This document shows, piece after piece, positions 1 through 7,225 of a DNA stretch of 58,469 nucleotides. Source of the stretch: Chitinophagaceae bacterium (GTDB lineage Bacteria > Bacteroidota > Bacteroidia > Chitinophagales > Chitinophagaceae). The translations under genes and the position numbers were made by a program. The stretch is taken from NCBI GenBank assembly GCA_023251255.1, contig JAHEZD010000035.1, positions 1 to 58,469 on the forward strand, read 5' to 3'. The notes under the pieces are model-generated. The model saw nothing but the letters and a program-made list of their open reading frames with translations. It had not been told where the DNA came from and searched no databases. How positions within the stretch are numbered: position 1 is the first letter of the stretch; the number at the start of each line of letters is the position of its first letter.

Positions 1-148
1 CTGTTTCTTCTGGCGTAACAATGCAGCCACCGGAGGAAGTGGTGGTGCTCGAAGTTGTTGCCACATCTGTTTTTTTGCATGCTTCCATCACGATAGCACC
101 TGCTCCTAAAAAGCCCAAACTGGTTCTTAAAAAATCTTTGCGTTCCAT
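1..148 (-). CDS. Intradiol dioxygenase-like lipoprotein, N-terminus (partial)
   Basis: This is the first 49 codons of a gene that runs off the left edge, read on the minus strand from an ATG at 148. The product begins MERKDFLRTSLGFLGAG and has a lipobox-like VMEAC, so it is probably an outer-membrane or periplasmic lipoprotein. A Ser/Thr linker follows, then GGCIVTPEET. Both the MERKDFL start and the C-(T/I)-x-P-x-ET stretch closely match the intradiol dioxygenase-like protein at 742-1980, so I infer a paralogue of that family. The iron-ligand region lies outside the window, so activity cannot be judged. It is the last visible gene of a minus-strand run starting at 1980. Confidence 0.6.
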   Translation of the reverse strand, partial: MERKDFLRTSLGFLGAGAIVMEACKKTDVATTSSTTTSSGGCIVTPEET

Positions 149-181
149 GTGTGATAGTTTTAGGAATGATAGAATAGGGGT

Positions 182-292
182 TTATATTTTTCCGGTTGCA
201 TCATTGCTTTCAAACAAAATGTGCATAAACAGAAAAGCCATTAATGCAGCCAGGGAAGTGAGCCCTTTTAATATGCCTGATAAGAAATTCAT
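182..292 (-). CDS. Small single-TM protein, 36 aa (hypothetical)
   Basis: A 36-codon ORF (ATG at 292, TAA at 184-182) fills the gap between the haem-c-like lipoprotein ending at 318 and the partial dioxygenase starting at 148. It reads MNFLSGILKGLTSLAALMAF, then a hydrophobic LFMHILF segment and a short polar tail ESNDATGKI. It could therefore form one membrane helix. Spacing is 25 nt to the upstream gene and 33 nt to the downstream gene, as expected inside an operon. I do not recognise a family. A chance ORF cannot be excluded at this length. Confidence 0.35.
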   Translation of the reverse strand: MNFLSGILKGLTSLAALMAFLFMHILFESNDATGKI

Positions 293-317
293 GGGAAAGA
301 TGTAGAAGCTATTTGAG

Positions 318-665
318 TTAATTGTTCAATGCCCCATTATCAATCCAACAGAGGATGATGTTCTTCTGGGAAGTGGGGAGGCTGGCGTTTTTAGGCATGC
401 TTCCGTTGGCCACAGAACTTCTAATATCCACACGGGCATTGTACACTTGCTGGTAGGTGGTTAAAGCTCCCGGACCATTGCTGCTCCCAGACGCATGGCA
501 ACTGCTGCTGGTGGCACAAGTGGATTGAAGGATAGGGCTTACATCTGTGGAATACGATTTTGTTGCAGTGCCACAGTCAACAGTTGTGGTACTGTCTGAA
601 CTGCTTTTGCTACAAGCAGTAACTATTGCAAGCAAACCTGTACCAACGGCCATAATTCTTTTCAT
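318..665 (-). CDS. Haem-c-like lipoprotein
   Basis: The product is a 115-residue secreted lipoprotein. The signal peptide ends in the lipobox IVTAC, followed by a Ser/Thr-rich linker. Further on, C-ATSSS-CH resembles a c-type haem attachment site with an expanded C-x5-CH spacing, and a downstream SMPKN could supply an axial Met. Small lipoproteins of this shape are common in Bacteroidota next to surface oxidoreductases, where they may carry electrons. I chose the ATG at 665 (MKRIMAV); a TTG two codons upstream is also open. The gene lies between two intradiol dioxygenase-like genes on the same strand, suggesting a joint oxidative role. Haem binding is inferred, because the site is not the standard CxxCH. 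Confidence 0.55.
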   Translation of the reverse strand: MKRIMAVGTGLLAIVTACSKSSSDSTTTVDCGTATKSYSTDVSPILQSTCATSSSCHASGSSNGPGALTTYQQVYNARVDIRSSVANGSMPKNASLPTSQKNIILCWIDNGALNN

Positions 666-741
666 AACCAAATTTTAGCGTGAAAAATAGGGTGACCTTT
701 TTTCTCCCGAGCAGCGTATTGGTGGAGCCTTCCGATAGCGC

Positions 742-1980
742 CTAATCCTTGATGAATTTTATGACCGCTTTCTCATTTACTGATGTTACCACTAATAAGT
801 AAACACCTTTGGCAACAATATTGTTTACGTTCATGCTGGTAGATGTTGCACCGGCCTGTAGTTTGCCTGCAGCAATATTCCTTCCATCCAAACTGGTAAT
901 GGTAACTGTTGTATTTGCATCAGCTACAGCATGGTTCAATACCAGTTTATCCTTTACGGGATTTGGGTAAATGGAAATGCTCTGCAAAGTTTTCTTGTTC
1001 ACCATCACAATGCCGCTATAGGTATATTTCCCATCCTTGTCCACCATTTTCAAACGGTAATAGGATTTATCAGTGATGCTGCCATCAATGAAGGAATAAC
1101 TGTTGATGTTAACTGTGTTCTTTGCAGCCATGGAACCAATATTTATGAAGGTTGCAGCATCTGTGCTTCTTTCAATTTCAAAATGGCTGGCATTGATTTC
1201 ATTGCTGGTGCTCCACCATAAACTTGCTTTCCCATTATCCAGCCCTGCACTAAAGGACAGCAGTTCCAAAGTCAGTGCATAGGTAATGGTGAACGTATGG
1301 CTTGCTGCATAACCTGCTGCAATGCTTCCTGTAACAGTTAAAAGCTGATTGGTAACACCATCTGCATCCGAAAAAACCGAATCGGTACTATTGGTAACAG
1401 TATTGGTTCCATGTGGCGTATAGAATGCTGATGTTGTATAAAGTGTGTTGTTTAAACTATCAGGAAATGCAAATTGGGATGTACGTTGCAACACACTGTT
1501 GATGTACACTTCAGCATGGATATGCGTTACCCTACTTGTGTACCAGCCAGGATAGATGGTAGTGAATGTTACCTGTCCGTTGCTATCTGTTGTTTGGCTG
1601 CCCCTTAACCATGTGGCACCAACATAACTTAATGTTCCCAAATAGCCAGGCTGGCTTGCATAAGCTGAGTAATAACCATCCTTGTCGCAATGCCAAATAT
1701 CAACCCTTGCACCAGCAATGGGCAAGCAATCTGTGTTTTGAACCGTAATGGTGAAAGTAAGCAGCACACCGGTTTTTGTTTCCCTAATGTCCGATCTTGT
1801 AATAGCAGAAACTGCTGTGCTAGTTGGCAATGGGTAGGGGCCCCTTGTTTCTGATGGGATCAATGTACAGGTAGAAACCCTTTCTCCATCTTCAATAATT
1901 GCACTTGTGGTTTTCTTGAATGGCAAAATGCTTGCTACGCCTGCAATGCCAACGCCTTTTAAAAAGTCTTTGCGTTCCAT
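742..1980 (-). CDS. Intradiol ring-cleavage dioxygenase-like protein with T9SS tail
   Basis: The product is 412 residues. The N-terminus MERKDFLKGVGIAGVASILP resembles a twin-arginine signal with an R-K pair. Residues about 36-235 match the intradiol dioxygenase fold. All four non-haem Fe(III) ligands have candidates: Tyr103 or Tyr104 (DGYYSAY), Tyr147 (PGWY), and His153 and His155 (THIHAEV). Known family members split catechol-type rings between the hydroxyls. Residues about 335-412 form a T9SS type A sorting tail (IYPNPV, then GVYLLVV), implying export across the outer membrane and surface attachment or release. The stretch between resembles the linker seen in T9SS cargo (SYYRLKMVDKDG). It heads the minus-strand run with the lipoprotein and second dioxygenase. 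The substrate is unknown; related secreted proteins may act on polyphenols or may not be enzymes. Confidence 0.75.
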   Translation of the reverse strand: MERKDFLKGVGIAGVASILPFKKTTSAIIEDGERVSTCTLIPSETRGPYPLPTSTAVSAITRSDIRETKTGVLLTFTITVQNTDCLPIAGARVDIWHCDKDGYYSAYASQPGYLGTLSYVGATWLRGSQTTDSNGQVTFTTIYPGWYTSRVTHIHAEVYINSVLQRTSQFAFPDSLNNTLYTTSAFYTPHGTNTVTNSTDSVFSDADGVTNQLLTVTGSIAAGYAASHTFTITYALTLELLSFSAGLDNGKASLWWSTSNEINASHFEIERSTDAATFINIGSMAAKNTVNINSYSFIDGSITDKSYYRLKMVDKDGKYTYSGIVMVNKKTLQSISIYPNPVKDKLVLNHAVADANTTVTITSLDGRNIAAGKLQAGATSTSMNVNNIVAKGVYLLVVTSVNEKAVIKFIKD

Positions 1981-2347
1981 GGTGGTCTATGTTTTAGGTT
2001 TGGTTACAATTAATAAGTTGATACTTCGGTAATATTTCTTGTTGCTCTTCTGAACCTAGTGTGCCGATGAATCGCCACTTTGTGTCGATGATTTTTTATG
2101 GCCCAAGCAGAAGGAACTTTGTTCAACTCCAATTGCGTCGCATACTTGTACGATATAACATGGCTGAACTTTTTTACAAATGAATGCTGTACTTCGATAA
2201 AAGATGATCCGTATTTTTCAGAACAAGTGTGCACTACAATAGCAGCTTAATTCTTGCTTTGCTGCTTGTTTCATAAAAATACCTGTACTAAATCCCTGAA
2301 AGAAATTTGTGCCGTTCAAATGGAAGAATGTGCCGAAGAATGTTTTG
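1981..2347. other. Intergenic gap without a convincing gene
   Basis: This 367-base gap separates the dioxygenase operon (starting at 1980 on the minus strand) from the end of the LytTR regulator at 2348. The promoter of the dioxygenase operon should lie near its right-hand gene start. I found no exact TAnnTTTG box on the minus strand. A 74-codon minus-strand frame at 2010-2234 has a non-protein-like composition and is not called. Confidence 0.5.
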
Positions 2348-3049
2348 TTAACGGGGCATGTTCATCCACTCGTTAATGAAGCTAACGTAGGTATCGCTAA
2401 TGCCAAGTTCAACGCCAGATGCAAGCGTTATTTTTTTGTTGAGGATGGATTTTACTTTGTTCACAGGAACAATATAGCTGCGATGGATTCTTTTGAACTT
2501 GTCTGCCGGAAGCTTCTCGAGCACAGCTTTTAAAGTCATTAAGGTAAGTATTGGCCTGCCATTGGTCAAGTGGATTTTAATGTAGTCTTCCAGCCCTTCG
2601 ATGTAGTCAATGTCGTTCAGTTCAATCTTGATCATCTTGTATTCCGAACGAACAAAAAGGCTTTCGCCCAATAGGTCTTTCTTGCTCGTTTTGTAGGCAT
2701 GGAATTCAATGGCTTTGGTAGCAGCTTTCTTGAAACGCTCAAAATCTATTGGTTTCAACAGGTAATCAATGGCATCCAGTTCAAAACCATCAAAGGCAAA
2801 TTTCTTGTATGCGGTGGTGAAGATGGTCATCGGCTTCTGCTGCAGGCTGCGGACCAGCTCAATACCTGTAATGTCAGGCATGTTAATGTCTATAAAGAGC
2901 AGGTCTATTTGGTTCTGGCGCAGGAACTCGCCACCGCTTATGGCATCATCAAATGTTTGCATTAGCTGCAGCTCGGGCACCTGCTTGGCAAACTCTTTTA
3001 TAAGTTCCAGCGCAAAAGGTTCATCGTCTATGGCAATACATTTAAGCAT
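2348..3049 (-). CDS. LytTR-family response regulator
   Basis: The protein is a 233-residue two-component response regulator. The receiver domain (about 1-120) has the acidic pair DDEP near position 8, the likely phosphoacceptor Asp54 (FIDINMPD) and the TTAYKKFAFDGFE switch region with a conserved Lys. Residues about 130-230 form a LytTR DNA-binding domain (FVRSEYKMIKIELNDI, then IHRSYIVPVNK). Regulators of this class bind direct repeats as dimers. Its ATG lies inside the end of the upstream kinase gene (8-nt overlap, 3042-3049), so the two are translationally coupled and form a cognate pair. Target genes are not evident. Confidence 0.92.
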   Translation of the reverse strand: MLKCIAIDDEPFALELIKEFAKQVPELQLMQTFDDAISGGEFLRQNQIDLLFIDINMPDITGIELVRSLQQKPMTIFTTAYKKFAFDGFELDAIDYLLKPIDFERFKKAATKAIEFHAYKTSKKDLLGESLFVRSEYKMIKIELNDIDYIEGLEDYIKIHLTNGRPILTLMTLKAVLEKLPADKFKRIHRSYIVPVNKVKSILNKKITLASGVELGISDTYVSFINEWMNMPR

Positions 3050-4181
3050 TGGTGCCTTGTTTTAAGTCATTCAAAATTAATTGCACGGTAAATAAACTAT
3101 TTTCCCTCGTAATGTTCAGTACATATGTACCGGGATATAGATGTTCCAATCTTTTCTTTGTGTTGCCAATACCAATACCGGTTCTTTCTACCTTGCGAAG
3201 AACAGTGAATATTTTGTTCTGCGTTACAAAAGTGATGCTTTTTTCTTCAGCAAAAAGTTTAATGGTAACGGTGGATTCTTCATGGTTGCTTAATCCATAT
3301 TTAAAAACATTCTCTATAAAGGTCATCAAGATTAAAGGAGCGATTTTTTTATCATCAAGGATACCTGTAACCGTAAAATCGAGCCTCACTTTCTTGCCAA
3401 GCCTTAACCGTTGCAATTCTATGTAATCATTGATGCAGTCCACCTCACTTTGTAGGGAAACAAACTCCTCGTTCACCTCATCCGTTACATAGCGCATGAT
3501 ATTGGAAAGTTTCATGATGGAGTTGGCAGTTTCATTGTTCTTGGTAACGGCCATTGAGTAGATATTGTTCAAGGTATTGAACAGGAAATGCGGGTTTATC
3601 TGTGCTTTCAAAAAAGAAAGTTCGGCATTGGCCTTATCTGTTTCTGCTTGTGCAGCTTGACGTACGGCAGCCTTCCATTGTTTGGCCATTACTGTTGCAA
3701 AGCTCACCGCAATGAGCATGATGAAGAGGAAAATGCTTACAATATCTATGACTGGTCCCCTTCTTGGACCACCGTTATTCATTCTTGGTGGCGGGTTGCC
3801 ATTTCCTGGGAAGTTGGGTGATAGGCTGTTTGGTGGTGGATTGAACCTTTTGCTTGGGCCATGGCCATCCAAAGGCCTACCAACTGCTTCGGCCAATTTG
3901 TCAAAAGGCCTTACGAAATGGATACTTGTAACCAATAGCAGCAATGAAAAAAAGTATAGCAGATATTTTTTCCTGAAGAAAAGTTGGGAAGCCAAAAAAT
4001 AAGTGTGGAAATAAAAAATGAAAAGGTAAACACCTAGGAACAGCCAATAATAGGAGGAAGTAAATAGCGAAAGAATGTTCCCATTTTGCATCATACCTGC
4101 AATGAACATTAATGGAAGGCTAATAAAGAAAAGCCAGCCAAGTACATGCAACAGGGCAATATGTTTTTTGGGTAATGGCAT
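3042..4181 (-). CDS. LytS-type sensor histidine kinase
   Basis: This 379-residue membrane kinase belongs to the His_kinase family (PF06580 type) that pairs with LytTR regulators. Four hydrophobic segments fill the first ~165 residues. Between the third and fourth is an unusual loop rich in Pro, Gly and Asn (RFNPPPNSLSP, PGNGNPPPRMNNGG). The phosphoacceptor His is in the signature QINPHFLFNTLNNIY at about residue 198. The ATPase region includes FIENVFKYG (N box) and GIGIGNTKKRLEHLYP (G box). I use the ATG at 4181; a TTG at 4187 is also open. The gene overlaps the response regulator start by 8 nt. Confidence 0.9.
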   Translation of the reverse strand: MPLPKKHIALLHVLGWLFFISLPLMFIAGMMQNGNILSLFTSSYYWLFLGVYLFIFYFHTYFLASQLFFRKKYLLYFFSLLLLVTSIHFVRPFDKLAEAVGRPLDGHGPSKRFNPPPNSLSPNFPGNGNPPPRMNNGGPRRGPVIDIVSIFLFIMLIAVSFATVMAKQWKAAVRQAAQAETDKANAELSFLKAQINPHFLFNTLNNIYSMAVTKNNETANSIMKLSNIMRYVTDEVNEEFVSLQSEVDCINDYIELQRLRLGKKVRLDFTVTGILDDKKIAPLILMTFIENVFKYGLSNHEESTVTIKLFAEEKSITFVTQNKIFTVLRKVERTGIGIGNTKKRLEHLYPGTYVLNITRENSLFTVQLILNDLKQGTNA

Positions 4182-4255
4182 TTGCAAATTAAAGTTACCT
4201 GTAATGGAAGGGAAACTATTTATCGGTAGTATCGAAAGATGTGCGGATGAAAATG

Positions 4256-5953
4256 TTATTCACTTAGTCTTATATCAATCACTTTCATTTGAAGGTTCTT
4301 TTCACCGTTCCATTCGTTCATGTCCAAAGTAAAAACAATATCCAGTGGCCTGTTCATTTGCAGTAGCCCGAATTTGTCTGCCATATTGAAACCAATGCCC
4401 GTTAAATGGATGTCTTTTTGCTTAACAGAAAAACGCAGGTGCAGTTCCTTTACAATTTTGCTGAACCCAGTTTCCCTCACCTTTTTTGCAATGAAAACGG
4501 GCCGCATGTTTTCTGGACCAAATGGCTCCATCTGGCAGAGGATATTATAAAAGGAAGGGGTCAGTTCGCTAAACAGGACTTCTGCATCAATCACTATTTC
4601 AGGGACCAATGATTCAGGCGTTATGCTTGCACTGACTGCTTGTTCAAAAGCTTCGGCAAACAGTTCCACATTCTCTACGGGCAAGGTCATGCCTGCTGCT
4701 GCAAAATGCCCGCCGTAGCCTAGGAGGTGTTCCCTGCATGCATGAATGGCTTCATATAAATTGAAGCCAGCCACGCTTCTGGCACTACCTGCTGCGTAGT
4801 CGCCACTTCTGGTCAAGACAATCGTTGGACGGTAATATTTTTCGATCAACCTGCTGGCCACAATTCCTATCACACCCTTATGCCAATGTTCTTGATAAAC
4901 AACGGTTGTTTTCTTTGTAGCATGCATGGTATCCTGCTCGATGATGAACAAAGCTTCCTCTGTAATGCTATTATCTGCTTCCTTTCGGTCGGCGTTATCG
5001 CTATGCAGCATTTCAGCAAATTCCATAGCTTTGGTTTCGTCCTGTTCAATAAACAATTGGACCGCTTTTTTAGCGTCATCCATCCTGCCTGCGGCATTGA
5101 CCCTTGGTGCAATAAGGAAGACCAGATTGGTAACCTGCATTTCTTTCTGAACGGAAGCCAGCTTCATTAATGCCTTGATACCAGGGCAAGGGTTTTCGTT
5201 CACCTTTTTCAGGCCATAAAAAGCAAGTACGCGATTTTCCCCGGTTATAGGGACTATGTCTGCTGCAATGGCCGTTGCTACCAGGTCCAGGTATTGCAGG
5301 TAGCTTTTGTCAGGTAGCTGCAATCGCTCACTTAATGCCTGCATCAATTTGAATCCAACGCCACAACCGCAGAGTTCCTTATATGGGTAATTGCAATCAA
5401 CTTGCTTTGTATTCAGTATGGCAACAGCAACGGGAAGTTCCTTATCAGGCAAATGGTGGTCGCAAATAATGAAATCGATGCCCAATGTTTGTGCATAAGC
5501 AACAAGGTCAACACTTTTGATTCCACAGTCCAATGAAATGATTAAAGTAAAGCCATTATCCTTTGCAAAATCAATCCCCATCTTGCTTATTCCATAGCCT
5601 TCCCTATAACGGTGAGGGATATAGAAATCAACTTCGGTATAGATATTTTTCAGGAATTGGTACATACTGGCAACACTTGTGGTACCATCTACATCATAAT
5701 CACCAAATACCAGCATTTTTTCCTGATTGGCTATAGCTGTGGAAATGCGATGAACCGCTTTGTCCATATCTTTCATCAGCCATGGACTGTGCAAATCACT
5801 CAATTGTGGGCGGAAGAATTCTTTAGTCTTATCAAAGGTATCAAAACCACGTTCCACCAATATGCTGCAGAGGGTCCTGTTTACTTTCAGAACCTTATGC
5901 AAGGTATCAGTTTTGACTTCATCGGCAGTCAGTATGTTCCATCTTTTCTGCAT
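4256..5953 (-). CDS. recJ: Single-stranded-DNA-specific exonuclease RecJ
   Basis: RecJ degrades single-stranded DNA 5' to 3' in recombination and mismatch repair. The DHH phosphoesterase motifs are visible: DYDVDGTTS, SLDCGIKS and ICDHHLPD. The DHHA1 portion includes VGIVASRLIEKYYRP and GGHFAAAGMTL. A C-terminal OB-like domain follows. The frame is open to a TTG at 6001 and has an ATG at 5983, but RecJ proteins normally begin close to a KRWxI sequence. MQKRWNIL at 5953 is therefore the best start, giving 565 residues, the usual length. It lies downstream of the polyprenyl synthase gene on the same strand, with no terminator seen between them. Confidence 0.93.
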   Translation of the reverse strand: MQKRWNILTADEVKTDTLHKVLKVNRTLCSILVERGFDTFDKTKEFFRPQLSDLHSPWLMKDMDKAVHRISTAIANQEKMLVFGDYDVDGTTSVASMYQFLKNIYTEVDFYIPHRYREGYGISKMGIDFAKDNGFTLIISLDCGIKSVDLVAYAQTLGIDFIICDHHLPDKELPVAVAILNTKQVDCNYPYKELCGCGVGFKLMQALSERLQLPDKSYLQYLDLVATAIAADIVPITGENRVLAFYGLKKVNENPCPGIKALMKLASVQKEMQVTNLVFLIAPRVNAAGRMDDAKKAVQLFIEQDETKAMEFAEMLHSDNADRKEADNSITEEALFIIEQDTMHATKKTTVVYQEHWHKGVIGIVASRLIEKYYRPTIVLTRSGDYAAGSARSVAGFNLYEAIHACREHLLGYGGHFAAAGMTLPVENVELFAEAFEQAVSASITPESLVPEIVIDAEVLFSELTPSFYNILCQMEPFGPENMRPVFIAKKVRETGFSKIVKELHLRFSVKQKDIHLTGIGFNMADKFGLLQMNRPLDIVFTLDMNEWNGEKNLQMKVIDIRLSE

Positions 5954-6078
5954 GAAATAGGATTTAGGTGTAGCGGGTTTCATGAAACCACGATAGGACA
6001 ATACATGGAAGCTGTTATTTGTATATAAGGCAACATACTGAGCAGTTTTTTGTGCCTTAAGCCTTGCTTATTTCCTCA

Positions 6079-7041
6079 TTAATAGTTCCTGTCAGTAGTA
6101 TACCTTACCAATTCTTCCAGTGCATCCCTTACATCACTTTTGGGGAACTCATGCAATAAAGCAAGTGCCTCATCCCTGTAAGCAAACATTTTTTTAGTGG
6201 CATAATCGATACCACCGGCCTTTTTTACTTCATCAATCACAAATTGCACTTTATCCTTTTCGGTGTTCTCGTTTTTGACTATGTAAATAATTTTTCTTTT
6301 GGTTGCCTTGTCACAATTGTTCAAGGCATAAATAATGGGCAGTGTAAGTTTCTTTTCCCTAATATCATTGCCTGTCGGTTTGCCTACATCTGCCGTTCCA
6401 TAATCAAATAGATCATCCTTTATTTGAAAGGCCATACCTGTTTTTTCACCGAACAAACGCATTTTCTCCACCATGGATTCGTCTTCAAAAGTAGAGGAGG
6501 CACCGGCAGCGCAAGCAGAAGCTAGGAGGGAAGCTGTTTTGCCCTTAATGATTTCGTAGTACACATCTTCTTTTAAGTTTAGGTTCCTAGCTTTTTCCAT
6601 TTGCAATAATTCTCCTTCACTCATCTCCTTTACAGCTTCTGAAAGGATCTGAAGGGCCCTGTAATCCTTATTGTTCAATGAAAGCAACAAGCCCCGTGTC
6701 AATAAATAATCCCCCACCAGCACAGCAATCTTGTTTTTCCAAAGCGCATTGATGGAGAAGAAGCCGCGTCTTTCCATGGCATCGTCCACCACGTCATCAT
6801 GTACCAAGGTAGCCGTATGCAAAAGCTCCACTAGTGACGCTGCCCTATAACTTGTATCATTTATTGGACCACCCAATTTGGCACTTAAAAGGACAAACAT
6901 TGGCCTTAATTGCTTGCCTTTACGTTTTACCACGTACTGCATGATCCTGTCCAAAAAGGCAACCTTGCTCTTCAGGGCTTCCTTGAAATGGGATTCAAAT
7001 TCCGTAAGTTCTTGTGATATGATTTTGCGGGCTAGATTCAT
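6079..7041 (-). CDS. Trans-polyprenyl diphosphate synthase
   Basis: This 320-residue enzyme is a chain-elongating prenyltransferase that adds isopentenyl diphosphate units to an allylic primer, most likely making the menaquinone side chain. Both aspartate-rich motifs are present: first LVHDDVVDDAMERRG (DDVVD at about 82-86) and second FQIKDDLFDYG (about 206). KGKQLRPMFVLLSA near residue 41 is the substrate-binding block. I chose the ATG at 7041 (MNLARKII), because the upstream extension to 7092 is a hydrophobic non-conserved stretch. Chain length cannot be assigned from sequence by eye. The gene is divergent from the OmpA gene at 7226 and upstream of recJ. Confidence 0.9.
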   Translation of the reverse strand: MNLARKIISQELTEFESHFKEALKSKVAFLDRIMQYVVKRKGKQLRPMFVLLSAKLGGPINDTSYRAASLVELLHTATLVHDDVVDDAMERRGFFSINALWKNKIAVLVGDYLLTRGLLLSLNNKDYRALQILSEAVKEMSEGELLQMEKARNLNLKEDVYYEIIKGKTASLLASACAAGASSTFEDESMVEKMRLFGEKTGMAFQIKDDLFDYGTADVGKPTGNDIREKKLTLPIIYALNNCDKATKRKIIYIVKNENTEKDKVQFVIDEVKKAGGIDYATKKMFAYRDEALALLHEFPKSDVRDALEELVRYTTDRNY

Positions 7042-7142
7042 GCTCAAAAATATTTTTGCAATATAGCTTATAAAATAAAGTAGGTGCAACATATTAGAAT
7101 AAGCAGTTGTCCTATTTTATGGAGATAAAAAAAAATCTAAAG

Positions 7143-7173
7143 TTTGAAGTTTTATTAGCTTTAGTTACTTTTG
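7143..7173 (+). promoter_or_regulatory. Consensus Bacteroidota promoter for the OmpA/TSP3 gene
   Basis: TTTG at 7143-7146 is followed, after exactly 19 bases, by TACTTTTG at 7166-7173. This is a perfect match to the Bacteroidota -33/-7 consensus TTTG-N19-TAnnTTTG. Transcription should start near 7180, giving a roughly 46-nt leader before the ATG at 7226. Confidence 0.75.
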
Positions 7174-7225
7174 TCTCCGTTTTGGTATTGACCAATTATT
7201 TATCCATTCATTTCAAATCATACTT

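Noticed and set aside
2010-2234. A 74-codon minus-strand ORF in the gap before the dioxygenase gene
   Set aside because: Composition is irregular, with no signal, helix pattern or operon spacing.
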